A stretch of 64,000 nt of DNA. It comes from Antedon mediterranea (taxonomy: Eukaryota; Echinodermata; Crinoidea; Comatulida; Antedonidae). Numbering within the stretch: the first letter of the stretch is position 1; each line of letters opens with the position of its first letter. The DNA lies in the NCBI RefSeq assembly GCF_964355755.1, contig NC_092670.1:36753795-36817794 (forward strand), in the 5' to 3' direction. The position numbers and the translations under genes were made by a program. The notes beneath the pieces are model-generated. The model ran no database searches, was not told where the DNA came from, and saw only the letters and a list, made by a program, of their open reading frames with translations. This document shows, in pieces, positions 45,465-58,007 of this stretch.

Positions 45465-45785
45465 TTTGAAGAGTACTGAAAATGGTACTTACAACAACGT
45501 TTCGCAAATATTCAGTTTGCTTTCTCAAGTAGACTGGTGGCTACAGTCTGGTCAATACGTCACCTCGTTGTTTTTTAGGGCGCTGTGTTTTGTGACAATG
45601 ATGTTAGTCTCCCGATTGTTTCCCTGGGTCTGAATGATGTCATCCTATATTATGTGAGAGGTTATGTCCATCGTTAACCCTGTTTATTGTATGTGTAGTT
45701 TTTTCAAGATCAACAGTCTACTAGAGAAAGCAAACTGTTTGCGAAACGTTGTTGAAGTACCATTTTGAGTACTTTTCAATCGATT
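45465..45785. mobile_element. MITE-like element with about 65-bp inverted ends
   Basis: AGAGTACTGAAAATGGTACT, then ACAACGTTTCGCAAA and CAGTTTGCTTTCTC on the left. The right reads GAGAAAGCAAACTGTTTGCG, then AACGTTGTTGAAGTACC and ATTTTGAGTACTTTTC. Confidence 0.75.
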
Positions 45786-46389
45786 GGATCAACAAAGAAG
45801 AAAAATTCTCTACTATAATACTAAAATGCAAATAAAACTATTTTAAGACATAATTGCAGGGTTACTATTAAATACTACCATCTAAGGGCGTATCAACCAA
45901 TTTAGTGTTAATGTTCCCAAAATGCAGACCCCTTAGTCCCGAGAAACAAAACCCAGACAAAGTACCACTAAACGGTTGTCCCACGCTGTTTGAAAGCCAC
46001 TAATCGGAGTCTTTTATTGACAGTGAAGCAAATATAGTTAAGCTTACCAAATCTGTCAGTGTAAATCAAACTTCTGCATCGAACTGGCCATCCAAACGAA
46101 GAGAGTAAAGCTTTATACAAATAACAAGCCATCGATTACCGCTGAGAGATTAAGGTAGTAGTCAATAGGGCAAAAAAGGGTATTACCACTAGCTCTTTTT
46201 TAGATATGTAATAGGCCTAAGTGAATGTTTTAAGGTTTTTTATTCATCTATGTTTTTAATTTTATGGTACGATATCTAATTTTAATAAGATGTTTCTATT
46301 TTTATAGCAATTTTAACTAATTTTTAGGCATTTGTAATACAATTCATTTCAGTCCTTGACTGTCGTTTTGTAATATATTTTATATACCG

Positions 46390-46395
46390 AATAAA

Positions 46396-46426
<31 letters not shown>

Positions 46427-46430
46427 AAAA
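46390..46430. repeat. AAAT microsatellite
   Basis: About nine uninterrupted copies of AAAT. Confidence 0.9.
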
Positions 46431-47310
46431 CGATCGTTACAAACTGAAAGGACAGTGTGCAAAAAGATGCGGATAATAATTAGACATGAAGAACGAATAA
46501 TAACAAAACTAACATTTAATGGCGTCACCTCAGCGAGTTATTGGTTCGGAGGGTTGTGAATTTGACGACTCAATAACTAATGAACTAGAAGTATCTGAAG
46601 TATTCCCGAAAGTTATCGGGCAGACTACAATCCAAGTCATATTTACTGCAAATTTGTAATAGATGGTTAAAATAGGACTATGGTTAAACATAAACATATG
46701 AACTTCTTTTAACACAGTTTTAAAAATGAAAAAAGATTATGTGAGATCACAAACTCTGTTCTACCGTCCAATAATGTGGCCTGGATTAAAAGTAGGCTTA
46801 AATGGTTAAGCGTTTTACCGGATGTGCGGTAAAAATAACACACACCTTATTAAAGTATAGATCAGTGTTAAATGCAATATTGGTCTTTAGGGATGAATCA
46901 TGTACTTTGTTTTTATTATTTTAAATTATTTTATTCAAATTTATGCCAAATACAAAGCAAACAAATAGCCTATATACCTAAAAGGCAAGATAAGACCAAA
47001 AGGTAATAGTTGGTCAACCCAAAACAGACGGATCGATTACTTATATATAAATTATTCACAATATCAGATAAATATAAAGTACATACAAAATTAATTGAAG
47101 GTGTGAATGGGGTTAAGCTGTAAGCTAATGCTTTAGACGCAAAGCCCCTTAAAACTGATAAATTTAAAATAAATAAATAATAAAAACATAAGAAATTGAC
47201 CATCTGCAAAATGTCCTAAAGCAGCGTGCTACAGATTCTAATAAACTTTTTGATACGACTACTGCACACAAATAAAACACAACGTTTCATCTATATTAAA
47301 TATTAAATTG

Positions 47311-47545
47311 AAGTGGAGTTGTGGCTTGGTGGTTATGATGCTTGGCTACCAATCCAAGGGTCCTGGGTTCAAGTCCTGTCATATGTCAGGACAATTTGCA
47401 ACTCCACTCCCAAAGACTTGTAATTAAGTCTTTGTTTATGTAGAGCATCTATATTATGTTTGTCTTTTGAGAGAAGGATAGTGATTAAGTTCACTTGTGG
47501 TTATCCTTGGCAATCTGCCTAAAAAATGAATAAAAAAAAAAAATC
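47311..47545 (+). mobile_element. tRNA-derived SINE, type 2
   Basis: The head has GTGGCTTGGTGGTTATGATG (A box) and GGGTTCAAGTCCTGTCAT (B box). The body repeats the first bases inverted (TTGCAACTCCACTCCC) and includes GTAATTAAGTCTTTG and GGTTATCCTTGGCAATCTGC, then a poly-A-rich end. A second copy lies on the other strand at 58008-58259. Confidence 0.8.
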
Positions 47546-48754
47546 ATAAATATGACTATCCTTTTTGTATTTCAAAAATAAATAGGCCAATAAACTTTAA
47601 CAAAATAAATGATTAAAAAAAACCAAAAAGCACTTATCTTCAATTGTTTGAGTTTGGTAAGCCTATTGCTTCCTTATCCGGGAAGATATAGATTATTTTG
47701 CGTACACACAAATCAGACGCACCTTGTCTTTCCTTCCGTCTATCATGGACAATAATTCATAACTATAATTCTCCACGCTTATACCTGTGCAAAGGTTCAA
47801 AGAGAAGAAAGCAAATGAATACCCTCCTTTTAGAACAAAAACATAAACTAATGACCGAATAAATGACGTAATAAATCAAGCGCTCGGAAACTACAAATAC
47901 TACAAAATACAGACTCGAGAGACATATGGTGTGGTACTATTATTATTTTTGGCCATACATTAACTCGAATTCATATTTTTTTTCTTTGAATGATCCAAAA
48001 GAAAAACGTTATGAATACTATATAGAAATCCAGATGAAACTTTTCAAAAATGTTCAGTAATAGTAGTATTTTTTTACTCCAAAGCAAGTCTCACAGAATT
48101 ATACTTTTTATTTAAAGAATGTTTATTTAAAATAATATTTATAAAATTGATTTATAATTGAAATGAAATGCACTTTGTATTTCGTATTATATTTGATAAC
48201 TTCTTCCACACAATAATAATCTATACAGGCCTACCTAATACAGAAATTGTTCTAGTAAGAGAACTAAGGTAGGACAGAAGAGGATTACATATGGGTTCAA
48301 CAGGGAGTGGAATCCATTACCTTGATAAACTACTGAAGTATAACATCACACAAAACAGGAAAAAGAAAATGTCACTTCTTTTTTTACAGTTTAGAAGAAA
48401 GTTATTTGTCTACCAATCCTTCTGTCAACAGATAACAATAAAATTTGGTTTTGTAATTTTCCTTGGAGAATCAGTGAGTATTTTCAAATGCTATTTTTTT
48501 TTTACTTACCGATTTTGTTGTTCGTTCGTTTTATTTCACAATGCATAAAATAAATTATTACAAATTATTCATTTAAAATACGGATACACGGCACAATGAA
48601 TGATTGCAATGAATAATTCATTGATATTAATTATATATGAAATAGGGAGTTGCAGGACATAATGCGGGGCTGAAATGACAGGCTTTTATTTTACGTCCTA
48701 ATTACTATTTGATTTTAGTTAGTAACTAATTATTTATTTAATTTAACTACGATT

Positions 48755-49045
48755 TTAGTCATTCAACTGAATCGTGAACTACAATTTATTTGTTTTAGAT
48801 ATTCAAATAATGAATTATATTGATTAAAGGCTATTACTTTACGTGAACTACAATTTGTTTTATTAATCTAACTATTATTGAAGGCTTTTACTTTTACTTG
48901 AACTACAATGTGATTTTAGTGATTCAACTGAATCGTGAACTACAATTTATTTGTTTTAGATATTCAACTAATCAATTATATACCTATTGATTAAAGGCCT
49001 TTACTTTACGTGAACTACAATTTGTTTTAGTAATTTAACTAATAT
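48755..49045. repeat. Imperfect tandem repeat of GTGAACTACAATTT-headed units
   Basis: CGTGAACTACAATTTATTTG followed by TTTTAGATATTCAA, and a GATTAAAGGC stretch, occur at 48774 and again at about 48930. Shorter related units lie between. There is no coding capacity. Confidence 0.65.
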
Positions 49046-49567
49046 TACCCTGGAAGCGATATTTTTTGCATACATAATTTAAGGACCCCCATGAAACATC
49101 ACAAAATAATCATGCATTACTCATCAGACATATGCATAGATGTCACCAGGGCCTCATTTTCCAGAGGCATTGGCCATGTTTCCGAGAATCATTCGGGCAC
49201 ACCCACTAGAGGGTGCGCGAGCGAAGCGAGAGAACTCTCTATATATATAATTCTTATAAAAACGTTTTGTTAAAGTCTCGAGGAAAAAACATACGCCTAT
49301 TTCTGTGTACTATTTTCTATGTCGATAAAAATAAATTGATGTGCAGTCAATTAATTTGTGTTCATAAACATTATCTCAGTCATTAACTGGTTTGTAGATG
49401 ACTGGTACCATGTAAATAATTAATTTGTTTATGTTCGTTCTTGTTTATTTTACTATGTATCATTCACTTTGTTTTATGAGCCCTAAACATTTCACTTCAT
49501 CTAAAGTAGACTATACAAAAATATATTTTCCATAAATGTCTGTGTTTTGAATTGTAGGCCTACATAA

Positions 49568-50691
49568 ATGGAGGTGATTTTTGTTATGTTCGTGCTCATC
49601 GCAGCAGCTTCTGCAGAGTCGTGTCAACCATGTCCTACATTTTGGGTATCTTACGAAGGCAATTGCTACCGAATCTTTGCTGACAGATTAACTTGGTCAG
49701 AAGCCGAAATCAAATGCAAAAACTACACAGCCAGGTTCGTAAGATACATAATTGTTAGTGACTTATTAGGCCTCGCTAATCAGGACTCGAAACCCACATC
49801 GGACGATCTTTTGGCCGCTATCAAGTTATAACCAACTGCATTACCTTTCAATTTAGGAGCCACAATTAAGATGTCTCTGTTAGGCTACTTTCTCAGTATT
49901 TGTCAAAGACGATCCTACCATTGAAGAGTATATTATATGGTTGTGAGGCCTAGAGTGGGAGAATATTAGACTCTCATGTTTGTTTTCACCGTAGCCTATA
50001 GTCCAACAGTCTCAACCATGCCCTACAGTCGTGTGCTCCTTGCTACCAAATTGCTGTGGAAAAGTTAACATTATGGAGAGATGTTGAATTTTTATAAAAT
50101 ATCTATAGGCCTAATGTAATTAAAATGTTTTTTAGTGAATATATCATTGCGTTATTCTCTTTTAAAGTGTTTTATTTACGGACCGCAGTAAAATATTAAT
50201 AATAACATTAAATAATACCATTTTGTAGTTTTAAATTTCTAAGTTCTTATACTTAATTGCCAACTAGAATAAATAAGAATACCATTACATGTCATTTCTA
50301 TTAATACTTATTACTCTAACACTTACGTAAATATACTTTATTCAATTAAAGGAGTGCAATTGGACATCTCGTGTCCATCCGAAGTCAGGAAGAAAACGAG
50401 TTTGTTTCGGTACTTTGGAATTCGGCTACTGACGGATTGGTAACCCGTGGGTCATTGGCAACCTACTGGATTGGATTGACCAATACAGAAAGTAATGGAT
50501 GGTTGTGGAGCGACAACAATGAAGAGGCCAACTATACAAACTGGGATGTAAATCAACCCGACAATTACGGTGGTTTCCAAAACTGCGCAACAGTGTGGAA
50601 TCGAGATGGTTTACAGACAAAATGGGACGATACATCTTGTTACGATCAACAAGGTTATGTTTGCAAAATCTCATTTCAGCAGTATGATTAA
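49568..50691 (+). CDS. Secreted C-type lectin L3, QPD/WDD type
   Basis: Exons 49568-49734 and 50352-50691 join in phase 2 to 168 aa. Signal peptide MEVIFVMFVLIAAASA; then CQPCPTFWVSYEGNCYRIF, LTWSEAEIKC, GHLVSIRSQEENEFV, TYWIGLTN, NWDVNQPDNYGG, KWDDTSC, YVCKIS. QPD suggests galactose-type binding; WDD replaces the usual WND. An acceptor-like TTGTAG lies just upstream of the ATG, which suggests a leader intron as in L1. AATAAA occurs right after the stop and again at about 50859. It is the only plus-strand lectin here with both exons intact. Confidence 0.92.
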
Positions 50692-52926
50692 AATAAAATA
50701 ATGGAAACTAAAATTAGTTCTAGACAGGCCTATAAGTTGATATCTCTTTTTTTACACAAAACTAAACCTTTTTTCTCTGATTTCTTTGTATTCAGGGCAT
50801 GACCCACAATGTAAAACAGGTTTTTCTTTACCTGATTGTGTAATCCTGTATACAGATAAATAAATATGAGGTAAATAAAGAAGATTTTCTCTTATTATTA
50901 TTACATATTAGATTTGATTACTAGGGTTATATCAAAATACATTTTGCATAGAGTAGGCTAATAAAGAATATAAATAATATGATAACTGTGTCTGATCATA
51001 ACATTTTTGTGTAAGCAAGTTATATTGGATGATCGGAATCAATGCCAAGGTGCATCCATGGTTATTTTGATCGTGTTGTCAATAGTTACAATTTACATTT
51101 TTGAACACTGTTTTCTTTCCGTAATAAATTTCCGTCATTGATTTTTAAATCATAACAATTAGTACATCGGTCAGATGTTTTGCCCTACAGTGACGTTATT
51201 TGTACTTTATACTTCACACAAATTACGTCAGAGTGGGGGCAAAACATATGACCAATTACTCAACTCCCTGACGCAAAGCTACTCCACAGATTACAACCAA
51301 ATAAGTACATCATTTTTATTATCATCGTACGTACTCGATAATTGGTGAGCAGAAACAAACATTTAAAAAAAAAAATTCTATTCATAACGATGATTATTGA
51401 AAAATATTGCATTGCGGTCATATAAACTTTAAAACGTTCTAAATGTCGTTTTTATAATGTCCTAATTTATTCCATAATCAATCTCGTGAATGTTTTATTA
51501 CGTCTGCCTTAATTAACATGATACGACAACAATAATGCTGCTGGGAGCAGACTACAATATGAACAGGACAGCGGGCTGCATTATTTTTTTTCCCATTAGG
51601 TTAAGGCAGAAATCATGAATAATTCATGAACCTACTTATTTATATGATAAAGACTAAATAACCCTCTAAATAACCTCTCTCAACTAATAAAAAAAAGTAC
51701 GGATGAGCATCCAACCCCAGAGCCTATCCCTATTGACCTACTGTTTGACATTGCAAATCCGGTTTACACATCAAGTATTTGATCTCTGTCTATGCAAATA
51801 TATAGTGACCCCTTTCATGTTATGATTAATCTCATGAATTATTAATGATTTTTGCCTTAGCCTCATAGAATAAAAATAATGCCAGCCGGGCCCCGACTTT
51901 TTTTTCATACATAAGTTGGAGACCCCATGTGAAAGATAGCCGAACTACTTCCTAAATATAACTAAACCTAACCCTCTAAATAATTTTTCTCTCACTATAA
52001 AGTAAAAGAAGTAGTCAAACCCATACATCGACATGTAAAGGCCATAGTCTTATCCACTCGACTACACAGACGGCTCGACAGAAATCATTTGCATTAGCGA
52101 ATTGTATTTAGCTAAATTCTTACGTCAGTATGAGTAATGAATATTCATGTTTATTTTGTGACGTTTAACGGGAGTCCCCAACTTATTTGTACGAAAAGAA
52201 ATATCGCAGTCGGGCCTATGATGCCGATACATCAGACGCACGTTTACAACAATTACCACAATATACCACAATCTACACATACGATCGAACGCCAACGGTA
52301 TTCGGAAAACCACATTTCGATAACAATTTGTTTCGACAGTGTTATTTTTTCTTTATTTTGTATTTTGTTTGTACAGTAGGCCTATAGATTCGAAATAAAA
52401 ACAATAAACAAGCTAGAAAAACAAGATATGAAAAGTTATTCGCTTTTATAGTGAACATACTACAGTAGACTCCACCTTTGGATCACCCTCCTCCCCCCCC
52501 CCTCCACCCTTTATAGGGTAACTTTCATGAGAGACGGATGCTACACAACCAGGTTAGTAGGCTATGATAATATAATGCATAATTGGCACAGCAAGTCTAC
52601 TATTTGATCCGGGCTGAAATCTGATCCTAAGGTATATTTTTCGTCAAGACAGAAAAAATTATACCACCTAACCTAACCAAAACTGTTAAATACAATGTTT
52701 TTTATTTAAATTCACAGATTTTTCTAAGAACTCGAACTCTTTATCGAATGGTTTAAATTTATTTACAATAATTATTTTCCAAAAGCTGGGACTTTCCCTT
52801 AAGGTGATACGAGGCATGATATACCCTTTCAGGTGCTGCATCTACATCATTTATTCCTTTTAAAGTCTCTGAATAGATGTTTTGGTTAAATATTTTTACC
52901 ACAAAACTATTTTCTAATAATCAAAG
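50692..52926. other. Intergenic between lectin L3 and orphan CRD exon L4
   Basis: No signal-peptide exon like those of L3, L5 or L6 is found in this 2.2 kb. It contains a palindromic repeat (51170-51300) and AT-rich repeats around 51490-51720 and 51880-52000. A degenerate tRNA-like head on the minus strand at about 52015-52085 has a recognisable A box (GTCGAGTGGATAAGAC) but a poor B box. Confidence 0.5.
51165..51302. mobile_element. MITE-like palindrome, family P
   Basis: GGTCAGATGTTTTGCCC pairs with GGGGGCAAAACATATGACC, and AGTGACGTTATTTGTACTTT pairs with AAATTACGTCAGAGT. The right side continues to CTGACGCAAAGCTACTCCAC, as in the half copy at 10143. Confidence 0.65.
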
Positions 52927-53275
52927 GAATGCAAATGGGCACCTTGTGTCCATTCGAAGTGAGGAAGAAAACGAGTTTGTTTCAAGACTTTGGAATTCAG
53001 CTACTGACGGATTGGTAACCATGAGAGAATACCACACCTACTGGATTGGTTTGACCGATAAAAACGAAGAGCGTAAATGGAGATGGAGCGACACCAATAT
53101 GTTGACAAACTATACAAACTGGGATTCTGATCAACCAAACAATTGGAAAGGCAACCAAACCTGCGTATCTTTTTGGAACAACCGACATTGTTTTGGCCTA
53201 CAAACCACATGGAACGATCTCAAATGTTGTAATGCATTAGGGTATGTGTGCAAACTTCCACAGAATAAATATTAA
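52927..53275 (+). CDS. C-type lectin CRD exon L4, QPN/WND type, without its own first exon
   Basis: An intact second exon preceded by a good acceptor (ACTATTTTCTAATAATCAAAG) and read in the same phase as L3 exon 2: GHLVSIRSEEENEFV, TYWIGLTD, NWDSDQPNNWKG, TWNDLKC, YVCKLPQNKY, then stop. The QPN motif differs from the neighbours' QPD or EPN. A short insertion (RHCFG) adds an extra Cys next to CC. No first exon is visible between L3 and this exon. It is either an orphan duplicate or spliced from the L3 first exon 3.2 kb upstream. Confidence 0.75.
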
Positions 53276-53564
53276 CATAATTTGAATAACAGCATCTAAA
53301 CTTGTGCAGAAGTAGGCTACCACCAAATGTGTTAAAGAATCCAAATAGACTTGCTGTAATAACCTCTGTTTGTATAATTATTGTTAATTGTAAACCATTT
53401 GTCTTTTTGCTAATTATGATTTTGATGAATATGCGGATTTTTATTATGTTAAATATGATAAAAATGTTACAAACATTTCTAAGTACTTTCTATTAGTGAT
53501 GTAGCAAAAATAGATTCCAATACAAAAAAACCAATTTGATGATTTACACCAATTATTTCATTTG

Positions 53565-54150
53565 TATGACATACACAATTACGTAAGTTACTTTACAATT
53601 GAATGATTCGTGTAGGCCTAACGTAATTTTAATCCGTAAAGTAAACCGTTGTTTTTGCTATAGCAAATGTGTCTGTCGTTAGGTTTAATTAGACTGCAAA
53701 ATTACATGACAGAACCTGTGTAAATATTTTGTGTAAAGTGCCATAAGTAATACAGAAAATAAAAGAAAAGATAACAATGATGGTTCGAGTCATACAATTC
53801 CGTTTGCATGACATATCACATAAGTTACTTTACAATTCAATGATTCGTGTAGTAGGCCTAACACGCTTTTAATCCGTAAAGTAAACCGTGGTTTTATCGC
53901 TGTAGCAAATGTGTCTGTCGTTAGATGATCAGGTGTATTTAGACTACAGACTTACACGACAAAACTTGTGTAAGTGGCATAGTTAAAAAAAAGGAAAGAT
54001 AACAATGATAGTCGATTAATACAATTCCATTTGCATGACATACACAATCACATAAGTTACTTTACAATTAAATGATTCGTGTAGGCCTAATATACTTTTT
54101 AATCCGTAACGTAAACCTTGGTTATTGCTGTAGCAAATGTGTCTGTCGGT
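53565..54150 (+). repeat. Three tandem copies of a 230-240 bp unit upstream of lectin L5
   Basis: Units start near GCATGACATACACA, run through ACTTTACAATTGAATGATTC and GTAAAGTAAACCGTGG, and end around GCAAATGTGTCTGTCGTTAG. They begin at about 53563, 53806 and 54033. A fourth copy stands upstream of L6 at about 58300-58440. Confidence 0.8.
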
Positions 54151-55179
54151 GTAAATAATATTGAAGCCATTTTGCTGTACTTCATGTGGAGATTAAGTGT
54201 CAACCTAAGGAAAATGTAAGTTGCTATGTACACATTACAGGAAAAAGATTATTTTAAACTAAAGAGAATATCAATGAACGTTGTACTAAGAGCAGTATAA
54301 AGGTACGTGTAAAACAACATCATCTATCATTCATTCATTCAATTTTATTGACAAGGTTTTGCTGAAACCAAACTGGTAAATTTCGTCGAAGAAACTGAAT
54401 GAGTATTTGCATTCTATATTTTTTTATCATTATTGTAATAATCACTGTATCTTATAATTGTTTTTCTCGAAACAAATCACTGTATTACACATTATTATGG
54501 TTATCAGTATTATGACTTGAAACAATTATTATGATTGAATAAAGTTCACAAGAAACATTAACAGAAATAGTATGCTCCGAGGTTGGCTGTCTCTTTTACA
54601 AAGTTGGCTCTTTCTTGGTACAAGAGATACCACCTGGAAACAATTTTAATTTTTTAACGGATCGTAGGTTTAGCGTACACAATAATGTATAATGATTTTA
54701 TAGATTTTTTTGCCGATTTCGAATATCTATCAAAATGATAATCAATCTGTATCCACAAAAAAACAAAATTTCTATTATATATATTTACTCTTTATTTTAG
54801 TAAAATGTGTACAACATTATATTATTGAATGTCTTTGTTTTTCTATATAGATCTTTACAAATTCAAAATGAAAGTGATTGTTATGTTCGTGTTCATCGCA
54901 GCAACACTCGCCTACTTCAGAGTCGTGTCATCCATGTCCTATCTTTTGGGTTCCTTACCAATGCAATTGTTACTGAATCTTTGCGGACAAATTAACTTGG
55001 TCAGAAGCTGAGAACAAATGCCAAACTGACACAACCTGGTTTGTACAATTAATAATTATCTGTAAATAAATGCCTACAATTATGCCTCGCCCAAAAAGAC
55101 TTCAGTCCGGAGTTAAAATCAGCGATACCTTGAATGCATATTTTAGGTGACATCTTCAGATCTAATATCCACTAAACGT

Positions 55180-55440
55180 ACTCCCGAGTGCACCCACCGG
55201 CTCATTCCCGATTGCTGAAACTAAAACATTTTAAAAAATTTGCCAAGACTTTATAGATTAGACTCCGATACCTACCGGACAAATTCCAAAGTGTGCTACC
55301 GTCGGACCTATTCCCGATTGTCGATATTTGTTCGTACATAAGTGGGGATCCCTCATGAAACATCACAAAATAAACATGAATAATTCATTAGTCATATGTA
55401 TAAGGTGGGACTTTATGGAAAAAATCGCTGTTCCCGGTTT
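55180..55440 (+). repeat. Dispersed repeat shared with about 49075-49170
   Basis: CCCTCATGAAACATCACAAAATAAACATGA-type sequence followed by a GTCATATG stretch matches 49086-49135 (CCCCCATGAAACATCACAAA). A related start (ACATAAGTTGGAGACCCC) occurs at about 51910. Located in the intron of L5. Confidence 0.5.
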
Positions 55441-55636
55441 GGGATTGGTCTGGTATCGATGTGTGTAGCCCATGAGAAGGCAGGTAGAGAATACTTAGAA
55501 GAAGTAGTTAATTGCTAATGATAATTGTAAGAGCAGAATGAAAACAATATTAAATTTGCTATTAAACCTTAATACAGGGTTGGCATTTATAAGATATTTG
55601 CGTATATTTTTGCTTAAGCTGAAATATTTAAGAAGT

Positions 55637-56130
55637 GCTTAATTTATCAAACCGTCTTAGAAGAAGAATTGTCTTACGCCTGCATATTAGCTTTTTTCTC
55701 TTAGCGCCATGGCGGCGCTATAACATTTTCTCTCCGCATTAATCTCTCCCAACAAGAAAGGGCACATTCTGGTTACTAATTTTTTTATTACTTGAAATAG
55801 AGAAAGAGCATAAAAAAAACACATACAAAAATCATTCGCTCAGCTTAAATCAAATCAACATTTATTTATTTTTATCAATGACCGCTACCCTTGGCAGCTT
55901 ATACAGATTGCTAAAAGAAAATGCGGGTTAGTCAAATGGTCCTTATACCTATCCCGAAATATTAGTTTGTTCGTTCAATTTCTAGGACATCTTACTGGAA
56001 GATCGACATCATTATTTAGCGTCCGTGGAGTTTTGCTTAGATACATTAATAAATCTGATTTAAGCAAAATTAAGGACTTAAGGCAAAGTTAAGACAAATT
56101 TTTGCTAAGCAAGTTTGATAAATCAGGCCC
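55637..56130. mobile_element. Inverted-end element in the L5 intron
   Basis: TTAATTTATCAAACCGTCTT at the left pairs with GCAAGTTTGATAAATCAGGC at the right. A GCGCCATGGCGGCGC palindrome lies inside at about 55702. Ends are imperfect. Confidence 0.45.
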
Positions 56131-57019
56131 TTGGTCTCTTAATCTCTTAATGTTCGTTTATTTTTCAACAATATTACTTAATTCCTTCTTTCCTCGAATT
56201 TGATTTTTTAATGGGAAAGAAGACAACTTGTGAATAATAATTATTTTAAAACTTTCTCAATAATGAGAGCTAAGTCATTCAATGTTTCGATCATTCGACT
56301 TTCCTGTTTACAAAATTAATACATCTATTGGTTAATGTGTATTAATGTCTAAATACAACTAAAGCAAAATATCTTTTCAATCAAAGGATTGCAAAGGGAC
56401 ATCTGGTGTCCATCCGGAGTGAGGAAGAAAACGAATTTGTTTCAAAACTTTGGAATTCAGCTACAGACGGATTAGTAACTCGTAATTCGGGGGTCACCTA
56501 CTGGATTGGTTTGACCGATGCAAAAGACGAGGGTAAATGGAGATGGAGCGACACCAATACGTTGGCAACTTATACAAACTGGGATAAGAAGGAACCAAAC
56601 AACAACGGCAACCAAGACTGTGTTACAGTATGGAACCGAAATGGTTTGCAGACGAAATGGGACGATGTACAATGCACGTATGAACACGGAAGTGTATGCA
56701 AGCTTCCACAGAATAATTATTAAAATATTAATATAGAATTAGATTTTAGTTCAGGATATTGACAAATATTGCGTGAATTTCACAACAAGTAATAAATGGA
56801 TACGATTTCAAGATAACTGTGCTATGATATATTTTTTGTTTAAGGGGGGTGGATTGATGTTGCGTGAATATGTAACTAGTATTGGTTATTGGTTAAAAAG
56901 GCATGTTTGTACCATTTGAACCAAAACACATTTTGCCCAAATACGGTGATATTCCCATATATGGTAGTGATTATCTAACTAACTATCTAACTAATTATCC
57001 AACTCAATTTAATTATTAA

Positions 57020-57180
57020 ACAGGGTTACATTAGGTGGTTAAAATCTGTACCGAAAGTACGAACCAACTTTATATACCATCGAGTAAACATTCTTGAAGT
57101 AACGCGTGATTTACCGAATTTTGCACTTACGTAAATTTATATATAGAAACCTCAATTCGTTTTAATTGTCAATAACTTAA
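57020..57180 (-). repeat. Dispersed repeat, family R, inverted copy
   Basis: Reverse complement of 3310-3450: CAGGGTTACATTAGGTGG, GTACCGAAAGTACGAACC and ATATACCATCGAGTAAACAT. Confidence 0.65.
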
Positions 57181-57278
57181 ATTTATATAATTATAATAAT
57201 ATAATTTATTAATTATAGATAACAGACAAACATCGAAAAGTCTCGAAATAACTACGGACATGGGACAAGTCTAGCATT

Positions 57279-57630
57279 GTGTTGACTTTTAAAGCACTTT
57301 TTTTCAACCAATCTACTTACATCCGTCAATTAATCACCTTTTATGTTCTTGGACGGACTCTTAGATCATCTGATGATGTTTTATTCTCTGTTCCACGCAT
57401 AGCCACTAAAACCTTTGGTCATAGATCGTTTTCTTGTTCAGCACCCAAACTCTGGAATTCACTCCCCCCACAAATTAAACACTGCTTTTCTGTTGCCTTA
57501 TTCAAAAAATTGCTCAAAACTCATTTTTTCGACCACTAACATGCCCAGCGCCTTTGATTTTGTACCTCGGTTTTTTAATTGACGCTTTATAAATATTGAT
57601 ATAATAGTAACAATAATAGGCCTACCAGTA
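57279..57630 (+). mobile_element. LINE 3' end (CR1/L2-like reverse transcriptase C-terminus)
   Basis: The open frame 57279-57539 encodes the tail typical of CR1/L2-type non-LTR retrotransposon ORF2: TLRSSDDVLFSVPRI, TFGHRSFSCSAPKLWNSLP, FKKLLKTHFF, stop. A 3' UTR with GCTTTATAAATATTGATAT and an ATAATAGTAACAATAATA tail follows. It is 5'-truncated, as is usual for such copies. Confidence 0.85.
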
Positions 57631-58007
57631 TTCCGCAGCATAGCCTGATTATTGTAAGTTATCTCCATCGATGTAGATATAAACAAATAAACTGTGTAAA
57701 ATAAAATGGAAGTTTTACAAATACACCTAAAAGTAGATACCCTTTTGGGCTGGCCCACACTTCTGGTTTCAGAATGCATTTACATAGAAGTCTTATTGAA
57801 GCTTTGTTTCCACGCAGCATATTGACATAGGCATAACGCAAGTGATCTGGTTTTATTTGTAATGTTTTGGGGTTCTAAACTAGACAGAAATTTGAATAAT
57901 GAATCTTTTTTTGTAATAATTGTGATTTTTGAATAAAAGTATCACGTGGGCTTTATGTTAGGCGTGATGCAGACCGGTGTAAATCTTTTGTGTTTTTTTT
58001 TTGTTCA

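Larger units (their letters stand above)
45266..49567. other. Intergenic between lectin L2 (minus) and the plus-strand lectin group
   Basis: Contains the divergent promoters of the two lectin groups and several repeats: an inverted-end element (45465-45785), an AAAT microsatellite (about 46390-46430), a SINE (47311-47545) and tandem GTGAACTACAATTT units (48755-49045). Near 49150-49240 is a repeat with GCGAGCGAAGCGAGAG. No coding exon is recognised between 45.3 and 49.56 kb. Confidence 0.5.
54868..56723 (+). pseudogene. C-type lectin L5: broken first exon, intact EPN/WDD CRD exon
   Basis: The first exon (54868-55039) starts with MKVIVMFVFIAA like L3. It then shifts frame near CTCGCCTACTTCAGAG, and in the restored frame an expected CGA (Arg) is TGA within the NCY-IFA segment. 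The second exon (56387-56723) is fully open: GHLVSIRSEEENEFV, TYWIGLTD, NWDKKEPNNNGN, KWDDVQC, SVCKLPQNNY, stop. EPN is the motif linked to mannose-type binding, unlike QPD in L1-L3. AATAAA follows at 56791. As a two-exon gene it is a pseudogene; the CRD exon keeps its acceptor and phase and could be used with another first exon. Confidence 0.8.

Noticed and set aside
45364-45633. 89-codon plus-strand open frame
   Set aside because: It lies mainly inside the inverted-end element 45465-45785 and has no family resemblance.
47311-47400. Possible tRNA gene
   Set aside because: A second full-length copy with the same non-tRNA body exists at 58008-58259, so this is a SINE.
52015-52085. tRNA-like head on the minus strand
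   Set aside because: The A box is plausible but the B box is poor and no second copy was found. Left as a note only.
57498-57841. Minus-strand open frames near 57.5-57.8 kb
   Set aside because: They overlap the LINE 3' end in antisense and have no domain.
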